NCBI GenBank assembly: GCA_024223125.1
Contig: JAAEOP010000447.1
Coordinates: forward strand, 1-23,127
Direction of reading: 5' to 3'
DNA: 23,127 nt
Origin: Chloroflexota bacterium
GTDB taxonomy: Bacteria > Chloroflexota > Anaerolineae > Promineifilales > Promineifilaceae
Shown: piece by piece, positions 7,671-16,400 of the stretch
How positions within the stretch are numbered: the first letter of the stretch is position 1
Layout: the number at the start of each line of letters is the position of its first letter
Notes under the pieces: model-generated
The model's database searches: none
What the model saw: the letters and a program-made list of their open reading frames with translations, nothing else
Told to the model about the DNA's origin: nothing
Translations under genes and position numbers: made by a program

Positions 7671-8492
7671 ATGGCAAAAACACTTTCCTTATCAATTATT
7701 GTTCCCGCTTATAACGAAGAAGCTACAATCAGCATTATTTTGGAAAAAGTAAGCCACATACCCTATCTAAAAGAGATTATTGTGGTAGATGATGGCTCCA
7801 CTGACAACACCGTGCGCCTGGTGTCGGAAATGAATTTGCCTCTGGTACAGTTGATTGAACAACCGCATAATGAAGGCAAAACGGCCGCAATCCACCGTGG
7901 ACTACAAGAAGTAACAGGAGATATTACCATGTTCCAGGATGCAGACCTGGAATATGATCCTGATGAAATTGAAGGGGTTATTAAACCGATTTTGGATGAT
8001 AGGGCCGATGTGGTTTATGGCAGTCGTTTCCTGGTACGACGAGCCACACGAGTTCTCTATTTTTATCATTACCTGGCTAACAAATCACTCACATTTTTGT
8101 CTAATATCCTGACAAATGTGAATATGACCGACATCGAAACATGTTACAAAGCATTCCGCACCCCGCTGATTAAAAACTTGAATTTGACCAGCTCTGGTTT
8201 TGGTATGGAAGTAGAAATTACGGCGCTGATTACCAAGACGAACGCTCGCATTTATGAGGTGCCGATTTCGTATTACGGCCGTACCTATGAAGAAGGTAAA
8301 AAGATTAAATTCAGTGATGGGTTTTCAGCCTTATGGTACATCTTCTTTTACAATATCTCTCCCCGGTTCAGCAAATCTCGCCAACAATACATCCGTTCAG
8401 CTAATACCTTTTTAAGCAGTCTAGCACACCAGCCAATTGATGATCAGTCTGGGGAACCTGTTCAGGGAATCTCATATGCACATCGGGATTGA
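7671..8492 (+). CDS. family 2 glycosyltransferase, dolichol-phosphate mannosyltransferase-like
   Basis: The product has 273 residues, with a GAGGAG ribosome binding site 10-15 bases upstream. Motifs are SIIVPAYNEEATIS (8-21), VVDDGSTDNT (D40, D41), FQDADLEYDP (DxD at D90-D92), TDIETCYKAFR (153-163) and GFGMEVEIT (176-184). This set is typical of DPM1-like enzymes that transfer a sugar or related group to a polyprenyl phosphate. It has no membrane segments, like the soluble DPM1 type. Making a lipid-linked donor would fit the GT-C transferase encoded at 11075, which belongs to a fold that uses such donors. The 3' end overlaps the next gene by 17 bp. Confidence 0.9.
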   Translation: MAKTLSLSIIVPAYNEEATISIILEKVSHIPYLKEIIVVDDGSTDNTVRLVSEMNLPLVQLIEQPHNEGKTAAIHRGLQEVTGDITMFQDADLEYDPDEIEGVIKPILDDRADVVYGSRFLVRRATRVLYFYHYLANKSLTFLSNILTNVNMTDIETCYKAFRTPLIKNLNLTSSGFGMEVEITALITKTNARIYEVPISYYGRTYEEGKKIKFSDGFSALWYIFFYNISPRFSKSRQQYIRSANTFLSSLAHQPIDDQSGEPVQGISYAHRD

Positions 8493-9648
8493 GGCCACAG
8501 TCTGGCTTAATAATCGCGGCTACGGCCGTCATGCCCGCGCTTTGTTTAGCGCCCTAATTCAACTCGATCAGGAAAACCGATACACCCTTTTTTTAGATTC
8601 GGCCACCAATGAGGATACATTGCCAGAAAGAGCGGAAAAGAAGCTAGTCAACGCAAAAGCGCCCACGGCCGTCTCTGCTGCGGCCAACGGCCGTCGTTCT
8701 CTGCGCGATATGTGGCGTATGAGCCAGACCATTTCCGGCGCCGATTGTGATTTACTGCTTTTTCCCACTGTTTACAGCTACATCCCCGTCCTCAGTCGGG
8801 CTAAAAAAATCGTCATGATACATGACATCATCGCCGAAACCTATCCTCAAATGACCTTGCCTAGCCCAACCGCCCGTCTCTTCTGGAAAACCAAAGTAGC
8901 CCTGGGTCGGCGGCAGGCAGATGCTATCGTTACCGTTTCCGATTATTCCCGCCAGGGCATTGCCGCTCATTTCCACATGCCAGAAGAACAAATTCATGTG
9001 GTCAGTGAGGCCAGTGATCCTGTATTTGGCCGTCTGGAGAAAGCGCAATTTACATCTAAAATGAAAGATGTGGGGTTGTCTGATTCGCAGCGCCATATCA
9101 TTTACGTAGGCGGCTTTGGCCCTCACAAAAACTTAGAAACCCTTATTAACGCATTCGCTAATTTGGCGCAGGATGATACGTTTGCCGATGCCCGACTGGT
9201 AATGGTAGGCGAATATAAAAAAGAAGTTTTCTACAGTGAAATTAATATCTTACAACAACAAATTCAAGAGTTGAACATACAGGACAAAGTCATTTTCACC
9301 GGTTACCTCTCTGATGAGGAACTGGTTATCCTCTTGAATCTGGCCACCGTGTTAGCTTTGCCATCTTTAATGGAGGGGTTTGGTTTACCAGCCGTAGAAG
9401 CGGCCGCTTGTGGCTGCCCGGTCATTGCCACCACAGCCAGCCCGCTACCAGCTTTATTGGGCGAAGGCGGCATCTTCATTGACCCTACCAACACACCAGC
9501 ATTGCAAGACGCATTGGTTCAGGTTCTCCGTTCAGAAGACCGGCAGCGGCAGATGCGCCAAGCAGGTTTGCAAGCCGCCCAATCGTTAACCTGGCCCGAT
9601 GCTGCTCAGCAAATGCTAGATGTGATTCATAGAGTTTCAGCCTCATGA
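8476..9648 (+). CDS. family 4 glycosyltransferase
   Basis: The product has 390 residues from ATG 8476 (MHIGIEATVW), where the typical GT-B fold begins. An earlier in-frame ATG at 8437 would add 13 residues lying wholly inside the preceding gene. GT4 landmarks: RGYGRHARAL near the N terminus, MIHDIIAETYP, VSDYSRQGI, YVGGFGPHKNLETL (210-223) at the start of the donor domain, and the EX7E motif E300 to E308 in EGFGLPAVE, followed by GCPVIATTASPLPALLGEGG. It probably uses a nucleotide sugar to extend a surface glycan in the cytosol. Overlap with both neighbours (17 bp and ATGA) indicates translational coupling. Confidence 0.92.
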   Translation: MHIGIEATVWLNNRGYGRHARALFSALIQLDQENRYTLFLDSATNEDTLPERAEKKLVNAKAPTAVSAAANGRRSLRDMWRMSQTISGADCDLLLFPTVYSYIPVLSRAKKIVMIHDIIAETYPQMTLPSPTARLFWKTKVALGRRQADAIVTVSDYSRQGIAAHFHMPEEQIHVVSEASDPVFGRLEKAQFTSKMKDVGLSDSQRHIIYVGGFGPHKNLETLINAFANLAQDDTFADARLVMVGEYKKEVFYSEINILQQQIQELNIQDKVIFTGYLSDEELVILLNLATVLALPSLMEGFGLPAVEAAACGCPVIATTASPLPALLGEGGIFIDPTNTPALQDALVQVLRSEDRQRQMRQAGLQAAQSLTWPDAAQQMLDVIHRVSAS

Positions 9649-10922
9649 CCCGACCGCTTAATTTTCTACACCTGACGACGTTTTATCCGCCATACAGTTT
9701 TGGTGGCGACGCGATGTATATTTATCGGCTATCCCATCTGCTGGGGGATGCCGGGCATCAAGTGGATGTGGTGCATTGTGTGGATGCGTATCATTTGCAG
9801 CACCCAGCCGAACCGGAGATTTCTTTTACAGAGCATCCCAATGTGACCCGGCATGAACTACGCAGCCCTTATAAATGGCTATCTCCATTGTTGACACAAC
9901 AAACGGGACGGCCGTATCTCAAACGCCACACCCTGGAAACCTTACTTAACAGCAAAACTTACGACGTAATCCAATACCATAATATTTCCTTGCTGGGACC
10001 ACAAATATTGACCCTGATACCCCGTAACAAACAGTTCATAAAACTATACATGACTCATGAACATTGGCTTATTTGTCCCACCCATGTTTTATGGAAATTC
10101 AACGAACGCGCCTGTGAAAAACCAGAATGTTTGCGCTGTACATTGGCCGCTAAAAAGCCGCCCCAGCTTTGGCGTTACACCGGTTATCTGAAACAAACCA
10201 GCCGCCATATAGACCGATTTATTTCTCCCAGTCGCTTTACGGCCGATATGCACGCCAAACGAGGCTTCTCCCAACCCGTCACCCACCTGCCTTACTTCAT
10301 TGAGCGGGCAGATGAGGATTGGCAGAAACCGGGCCAACGGCCGCAAGAAAACCCATATTTTCTTTTTGTCGGCCGTTTAGAAGATATTAAAGGATTGCAA
10401 ACACTTATCCCCGTTTGGGGTAAAGTAGAAGGATATGATTTACTGGTAGCTGGGACGGGCAAATATGAAAATGAGTTACGCACACAAGCGGCCGCTAATC
10501 CCCGCATCAAATTTTTAGGCCCACTCCCCCAGCATGAACTAGGCGCCCTATATCATCATGCCCTGGCAACCATTGTACCCTCGATCACTTATGAGACATT
10601 TGGCATTATCATTGTGGAATCATTTGCCCGTAAGACACCTGTCATTGTGCGCGATTTAGGCGCTTTGCCAGAGGTGGTGGAGGATAGTGATGGCGGATAC
10701 GTATATCGTACTGATACAGAATTGCTGGAAGCAATTCAAAAAATTGCCAGTTCGCCAACACAGCGCACACAGTTAGGTGAAAATGGGTATCGCACATTTC
10801 TGGAACAGTGGTCGCCAGAGGCTCATAAGCAAATCTATTTCCACAAATTGCAAGAAATCGGCATTCAAAAGTTCAATACTGTACCCTGGGCAAATGAAGT
10901 TGCACCACAATCTGTTAAATGA
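9645..10922 (+). CDS. family 4 glycosyltransferase with conserved cysteines
   Basis: The product has 425 residues. Its ATG overlaps the previous stop (ATGA). The GT-B fold is seen from FYPPYSFGGDAMYIYRLSH (12-31), the donor-side strand FVGRLEDIKG (241-250) and the EX7E pair E317 and E325 in YETFGIIIVES. Between the two lobes' motifs, HEHWLICPTHVLWKF is followed by C144, C157, C162 and C165. Cysteine clusters of this kind recur in one GT4 branch and may bind a metal or stabilise the acceptor lobe. It is the last gene of the tightly packed group; a 152-base gap with two stem-loops follows. Confidence 0.91.
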   Translation: MTRPLNFLHLTTFYPPYSFGGDAMYIYRLSHLLGDAGHQVDVVHCVDAYHLQHPAEPEISFTEHPNVTRHELRSPYKWLSPLLTQQTGRPYLKRHTLETLLNSKTYDVIQYHNISLLGPQILTLIPRNKQFIKLYMTHEHWLICPTHVLWKFNERACEKPECLRCTLAAKKPPQLWRYTGYLKQTSRHIDRFISPSRFTADMHAKRGFSQPVTHLPYFIERADEDWQKPGQRPQENPYFLFVGRLEDIKGLQTLIPVWGKVEGYDLLVAGTGKYENELRTQAAANPRIKFLGPLPQHELGALYHHALATIVPSITYETFGIIIVESFARKTPVIVRDLGALPEVVEDSDGGYVYRTDTELLEAIQKIASSPTQRTQLGENGYRTFLEQWSPEAHKQIYFHKLQEIGIQKFNTVPWANEVAPQSVK

Positions 10923-10937
10923 TTCAATCTTAGATTA

Positions 10938-10981
10938 GGCTTTTTCAAAAATTAAATGATCCTACCCGTTTTGAAAAAACC
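10938..10981 (+). terminator. AT-rich inverted repeat after the GT4 pair
   Basis: GGCTTTTTCAAAA (10938-10950) pairs with TTTTGAAAAAACC (10969-10981) with one mismatch and an 18-base loop, starting 16 bases after the stop of the second GT4 gene. No T-run follows, so simple intrinsic termination is doubtful. It may work together with the stem just after it. Confidence 0.35.
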
Positions 10982-10987
10982 TCCAGC

Positions 10988-11019
10988 CAATTCCCGAAAT
11001 GGCATCAATTCGGGAATTG
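10988..11019 (+). terminator. perfect 11-bp stem-loop between GT4 and GT-C genes
   Basis: CAATTCCCGAA (10988-10998) and TTCGGGAATTG (11009-11019) form a perfect 11-bp stem with a 10-base loop. It lies 56 bases before the GT-C start. There is no T-run after it, so it may be an operator or RNA-stability stem rather than a terminator. Confidence 0.4.
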
Positions 11020-11074
11020 ACCTTACACAATCACTGTAATATGAAAAGCAATCTGATTTTTGTAAAAGTGAAGA

Positions 11075-12448
11075 ATGAGTGATTCATCATTTCTAAAACC
11101 ATTGATCCGCCAGGATCAGGAATTGCCAGAAGATTCCCTATATTACCGGTTTAATACGGCTATTCAGGCCTGGCAAGTGCTGGCAGTCATGCTTTTTTTT
11201 CAACTTGTCTGGGTAGCAGCTATTTGGGCTACCGGCGCTGCTGCCAACGCCAGCAAATTACCACTTTTGGGACTTTATGTACTTGTGATCGGCACGGTCG
11301 TTATCATCATTCCTGACATTTATTTTTTACGTACAGCTAAATGGGTCAGACAGCGGTGGCAACTCATGTTGATTCTGTTTACTCTGCTCATTTTCGGTAT
11401 AGGCATCATTTATGCTATCTACCAACGAAGCTGGACATATGATGAGCAGTATAGCTTTGAATCGGCCAAGATCGTAGCTACGCAAGGCACAGCTTCATTT
11501 TTCAATCAATATGCCAACATTGAATGGTTAGGCCCACAGCACCCGCCGCTTATCCCTTTAATAAATGGGCTTGCTTTGCGTATTTTTGGCCCTTATCTTC
11601 TCGTCCTGCGGCTGGTAAGTCTGGTATTTGGGTTTGGCATTATCTTGCTCACCTACTGTATCGGCCGTGAACTATATAACAAAACAGTCGGTTTTGTGGC
11701 TACCGTCTTGCTGCTATCATTCCCACTCATTTTCCGGTTAGGCACTTCTGCTCTAACAGATGTCCAGTTAACATTTTTCTTTTGCCTGTCTCTGCTCCTG
11801 ATCATCATCTTGTCCAGAAAAGCATCAATGAGTCTAGCCATTGCCATTGGATTCGTTATAGGTGTAGGGCTATTGGCAAAATATACGATGGTCTTCATAT
11901 TTCCAGTCATCTTCTGTTACGTGGTTTTAACAGGCAACTTTAGGCGGCTGTTTCCTTATTTGTTTGTATCAGGTCTGGTAGCCGGTACGATGTTGTTTGT
12001 TTGGCTGCTTTTTGCTTATGAGGCTGGCATTTTAACCACGCAGCAAGAAAACATCGCCAATGTCAATCCGGGCTGGTTTGTCACTGATTCCACAGGCTTA
12101 AAGTGGCTGTCCAATTCTTTGCTGACAAAATTGCCCTCAGCTTTTGGCGCTTATAATATTCCTTTACTAACTCTGGGATTGGCATTAGTCTTATGGCGTC
12201 GGCAAGCCACTGACTTATTTCTGCTGGCCTGGATCCTGGGAATCACTGTTATTCTGGTCTTAACGATTCCGGACCATCGTTATTTTATGCCTACTTTTCC
12301 AGCTATGGCCACCATGATGGCTATCTGGCTGGCGGCCGCTAAACCTGAAATTTCAACACGAGCCATCGTTGCTTCGCTTTTATTCGCGGCCGGAGCTTTG
12401 TGGTTATTCATTGATTGGTATCGAGCGGCCGAATTGTTTATCAACTAA
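11075..12448 (+). CDS. GT-C membrane glycosyltransferase (ArnT/PMT-like, GT39 or GT83)
   Basis: The product has 457 residues and about ten to twelve hydrophobic segments. After the first two membrane segments, the outer loop carries WTYDEQYSFES with the acidic pair D123/E124 and then GPQHPPL (H156), as in the catalytic first loop of the ArnT/PMT family. Later comes ALTDVQLTFFF, and near the end DHRYFMPTFPAMATMMA. These enzymes take a sugar from a polyprenyl-phosphate donor and transfer it to a protein or lipid outside the membrane. The DPM1-like GT2 at 7671 could supply the donor. The ribosome binding site is weak (GTGAAG). About 30 residues lie before the first membrane segment. The acceptor is unknown. 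Confidence 0.85.
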   Translation: MSDSSFLKPLIRQDQELPEDSLYYRFNTAIQAWQVLAVMLFFQLVWVAAIWATGAAANASKLPLLGLYVLVIGTVVIIIPDIYFLRTAKWVRQRWQLMLILFTLLIFGIGIIYAIYQRSWTYDEQYSFESAKIVATQGTASFFNQYANIEWLGPQHPPLIPLINGLALRIFGPYLLVLRLVSLVFGFGIILLTYCIGRELYNKTVGFVATVLLLSFPLIFRLGTSALTDVQLTFFFCLSLLLIIILSRKASMSLAIAIGFVIGVGLLAKYTMVFIFPVIFCYVVLTGNFRRLFPYLFVSGLVAGTMLFVWLLFAYEAGILTTQQENIANVNPGWFVTDSTGLKWLSNSLLTKLPSAFGAYNIPLLTLGLALVLWRRQATDLFLLAWILGITVILVLTIPDHRYFMPTFPAMATMMAIWLAAAKPEISTRAIVASLLFAAGALWLFIDWYRAAELFIN

Positions 12449-12556
12449 TCTAATTTATATCCCCGAATACCTATCAAAACCCATTTTTCATCAGGGTAGA
12501 CTCAGACGGTTCCAATCAGCGTAAATATCCCCTAACAGCACGGCACGTCCATCATA

Positions 12557-13246
12557 TCAATACAACTTTGCATACTGTCGCTTGTAAAGAAAAATGACAA
12601 CGGCCGTTGCCAATACCAATACAACCAAGACGATACCCAAACCCGGCAGGGCGGTCGTCTCATTTGTGGCCCCCATCGTTTGCAGCGTTACCGCCAAAGG
12701 ATTGGAAAGCGCGTCGTTATACGTTGCGATTTGATTGATACCGCTATATAGCGCTTGAAAACAATCATCATTACCGACACCGTCACACACCTGATCAAAC
12801 GTTAAGTTAAACCACGTATCGGTGACTAACACTTGGAACTCAATTTCAAGGATGTCGAGGCCATCTGTTGTTGTACCACCACCCAGGTCAGCACATTCGC
12901 CCATAATTTTTCCCGTTACATTATCGAATCCTACGGGAACGATACATATGTCAGATCCAGTGATAGGGTATAATCTAGTCACGCTATTTACATGCAAAAT
13001 AGCAGGGTCAAAATCCATGTACAATCCCCATGTATCTACAAACTGGTTGCTGGCAGAAGTGGCGCTCACCGTGGCTGTCAAAATATCCCCCACAGCCAGG
13101 CTATTGGGGTTGGTTAGCGGGGGGTTAAAGGTAATCGAGACGGCAACATCATTAGCGGCCGCAGCCGGGGTTGTAATTGCCAACCAAAGCAAAGCAAAGG
13201 CAAATAAACAGGTTACAGGCAGGGCGATTTTAGTTTTGTACATCAT
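12557..13246 (-). CDS. membrane-anchored cohesin-domain protein
   Basis: The product has 229 residues. The signal peptide is residues 1-31 (LFAFALLWLAITTPAAAA). One beta-sandwich domain of cohesin type follows (about 34-189): SLAVGDILTATVSAT, then DTWGLYMDFDPAILHV, then TGKIMGECADLGG, then ILEIEFQVL, the usual order for cohesins. A C-terminal anchor begins at LPGLG (200-204), runs through a membrane helix (205-221) and ends YKRQYAKLY, leaving the cohesin outside the cell. GGAG is spaced about 8 bases from the first of two adjacent ATG codons. It lies 171 bp downstream, on the same strand, of a giant protein with a C-terminal dockerin, so I infer that it is the surface receptor for that dockerin. 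The fold call is by motif only. Confidence 0.75.
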   Translation of the reverse strand: MMYKTKIALPVTCLFAFALLWLAITTPAAAANDVAVSITFNPPLTNPNSLAVGDILTATVSATSASNQFVDTWGLYMDFDPAILHVNSVTRLYPITGSDICIVPVGFDNVTGKIMGECADLGGGTTTDGLDILEIEFQVLVTDTWFNLTFDQVCDGVGNDDCFQALYSGINQIATYNDALSNPLAVTLQTMGATNETTALPGLGIVLVVLVLATAVVIFLYKRQYAKLY

Positions 13247-13309
13247 TTTTTTTCTCCAGAAATGATAGCCGTTTGCCTACATTAGGCTGGCAGCTTTCTA
13301 TACTGCATT

Positions 13310-13337
13310 GGCGAGCCATCGTTCATGATGGCTCGCC
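13310..13337 (-). terminator. perfect 11-bp stem-loop between adhesin and cohesin genes
   Basis: GGCGAGCCATC (13310-13320) and GATGGCTCGCC (13327-13337) pair perfectly around a 6-base loop. No U-run follows on the minus strand. It may set the ratio of adhesin to cohesin transcripts by processing or partial termination. Confidence 0.4.
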
Positions 13338-13375
13338 CTAATCATTATTCGTTTACAATTCACAATTCATTATTT

Positions 13376-13401
13376 CTTTTTCCAGACTTCGCTGGAAAAA
13401 G
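13376..13401 (-). terminator. stem-loop just after the adhesin stop
   Basis: CTTTTTCCAG (13376-13385) and CTGGAAAAAG (13392-13401) pair perfectly with a 6-base loop, beginning 16 bases beyond the stop codon of the giant gene. The 3' flank is A-rich and not U-rich, so termination is uncertain. Confidence 0.35.
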
Positions 13402-13417
13402 AGATGGCAGCGTATTA

Positions 13418-16400
13418 TTACGGGTTTTCTCCAACCAGGCCATAATTCCCCGACAGCAGCGACAGGTCAAGAATATTGACAATCCCATCGCCGTTAAAAT
13501 CGGCCGCCGGGTTGTAATCTGCATCACCTGTCGTGGTGCCGTACGCGCCAGAAAGAAGGGAAAGATCTTGGATGTTGACAACGTTATCCCCATTAGCGTC
13601 GCTCATCTTTAGCTCGCCGAAGTCATAACTGGTGGTTGCGCCGGCGGTCAGCGTAATCAGTTGCACCACTTGCAAAGATTGGGCGTGTTTTACGGCCGCT
13701 GTATACGTGCCCGACGCCGTACTGGTAATGGTAAATGTTCCGTTGGCGCTCATTGTGGGCGTAAAGGTGTAGGTTGGCGTAACGTTGTTCGTGGCGTAGA
13801 ACCGAACAGACAGGTCGGTCGTGTGGTCGGTGCGGCCTTGCAAGGTGACTGTGCCGACGAGGGTTGAGGTATTGACCGCCGAAAAAGTAGCGGTGACTTT
13901 CTTCGTCTCCGTCATTGTCAGCAGACAACTACCCGTTCCCGCACAGGCTCCACTCCAACCGCTGAAGCTTATGTTGGCAACGGCCGTTAACGTCACAACA
14001 CTATTAGACGTCAAAGCCAGCGTGCAGGTAATCCCACAATCGACCCCGGCTGGATCGCTGGTAACCATGCCACTGCCAGTGCCATCTTTAACAACTGTCA
14101 ATCGATAATGGGTTGAGGCTTCATATGCGCCCAAATCCACCGTGCTTAAGCCATCTCCATCCCCATCCAGGATGCGCGGATTGCCGGCCAGGTCAGCCAC
14201 AACACCAGAGACAAAACTATTGTCCCCATTGTCGATGGCCGGGCTGTTAGATTGCAGGTTGAGATCACCATAATCGTTATCAGAAAGCGTTGTCCAATTG
14301 CCATCACCTGAGTCAGGTTCGCGTACAAACATTGGATTGCTGGTAAGCAAGACTCCGTTACAAGTTGATCCGGTTGGACAGCCACCTTGGACAAGGGTGT
14401 TTGTCAGAACAGGTGAGCTATTGTTATTATAAATGGCGGGTTCGGTGGAAGCTGTATTGGCCCAAAAAATCGAATTCCGAATGATTGGACTACTGTTACT
14501 ATAGTTAGCCATCCCGCCGCCATAGTTTCCAGCCGAATTGCCTGCAAATGTAACGTTGGTCAAGCTTGTGTTGCTGTTAGTTTGGATAAGTATTCCGCCA
14601 CCATTGCTAGCTGCTGAATTGCCGGAGAAAATGACATTGGTTAGGGTTAGGCTAACATTATTGTGATTAGCCATCCCGCCGCCATTGGTTGCCGAATTAC
14701 CCAAGAAGGCGGTATTGGTTAGGGTTAGGCTGCTATCCTGGATGCTGAACATCCCGCCACCTTGGACGTTGGCTGAATTCTCGGCAAACGTAACAGAGGT
14801 CAGGCTTGGGTTGCTGCTATATTGGTTGTACATACCGCCACCAAACTCTGCCGAATTGCCGAAGAAGGTGACGTTGGTCAGCGTTGGACTACTGTTACTA
14901 TAGTTAGACAATCCGCCACCAGCACCTATTGATGTATTAGTGGAGAAAGTCACGTTAGTTAGCGTGGGGCTACTTTCATGGTTATGCATCCCCCCCCCCC
15001 ACCCCCCAAAGTTGGTCACAGTATTGCCAGAGAAGATAACATGATCTAGGGTTGGGTTGCTGCTATTTTCGTTGTACATACCGCCACCAAACTCTGCCGA
15101 ATTACCAGAGAAGGTGACGTTGGTCAGCGAGGGGCTGCCTGTGATGTTGAACATCCCTCCCCCTTGGCTCTCCGATAGGTCGCCAACCCCATTGGCCTGC
15201 CCGGCCGTAATGGTAAAGCCATCCAGTACCGCAGTGGTGATCACGCCACTGCCGGTGACCACATGATAGCTGTTGGTTCCAGCGATGTTGGCCGTGGCGG
15301 TCACCACGCCGTTGGCATCGACGGTGTCGTCCTCGGCGATGTCGCCGCTGAGGATGGTGGAATTGGCGAGCCAATCGCGTTGGGTGCGCAGGGTCTCTGT
15401 AGCCGCAAAGCCACCATAGATTTCCAATCCAGAAAGCAGGTTGAAGCTGTCACTTTGGGTTGTACCAGGTGTGTAAACACCTTTGGCAACCCAGATCTCA
15501 TTGACGCCGCAGTAGGCAAGGTAGATGGTGTTTAGAGTGGACTGTAAATCGGTGAAGGCGTGGTTCCAGGATGTACCGTTGTTATCCCCGGTGGCGTCCC
15601 GATCAACGTAGGCTACCGTGCCAGCGGGGCAACTTGCGGTCAGCACCGCCTCTGACTGGTTATCCGCCAGGGTGAGGGTGCCTTCGGCGATGGTACTGGT
15701 GATGGTGGCGGTATTGGTGATGACGTTCCCTCCCAAGCTGCCGCTGATCAGACCAGTGATGGTCAGCGTCCCACTCTGGCTGGGAGCCAGAGTGCCAATA
15801 GCGCAAGCCAGCGCCTGGCCAGAGGCGCAACTGCTCTGAACCTGGGCGGCTACCTCAACGGCCGTTAAGGCCCGGTTGTAAACACGGACTTCATCCATCA
15901 GTCCTGGGAAGTATTCTGCGTGAGAGGTATGGTTAGTTTGGGAACTGCCAATGACCAGAGGTTGGGTGGTGATACTGGTATCAACGGTACGCGCATAGGA
16001 ATCAACCAAGGCGCCATTAACGTACAAGGCTTCATTGACGCCATCCCAGGTCATAGCAATGTGGTACCACTGCCCCTGTTGAAAGGGGTACGTGTAGAAT
16101 TGCACACCGCCATTAGAGGTATAGGTATCCAGGCCGCTGTAATCTTTGTGAATGTGCAAAGAGACACGGGAGCCAGTAGCGCCGCGAATCCCCAAGAATC
16201 CAGGATTACCGATGGGCCCATCTGACACCCATTCTGGTTTAATCCAGGCGCTAAAACTCATTTGGGTCAAATCAAACAGACCACTATTGTTGTCCACCTC
16301 GATATAATCATTACCCCCGTCAAAATCGAGCGCATAGGGGTTGGCTACCGTGATCAACAGGGGTGTCGTGGTGGTAAAGACAGGGTCATTATTCAGCGTA

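Noticed and set aside
12449..12556. Search for a shared bidirectional terminator between convergent genes
   Set aside because: No stem of useful length with flanking T or A runs was found in this 108-base gap.
14490..15135. Regularly spaced repeats resembling a CRISPR array
   Set aside because: The repeats are in frame, imperfect and encode beta-helix coils; the 'spacers' are also similar to one another.
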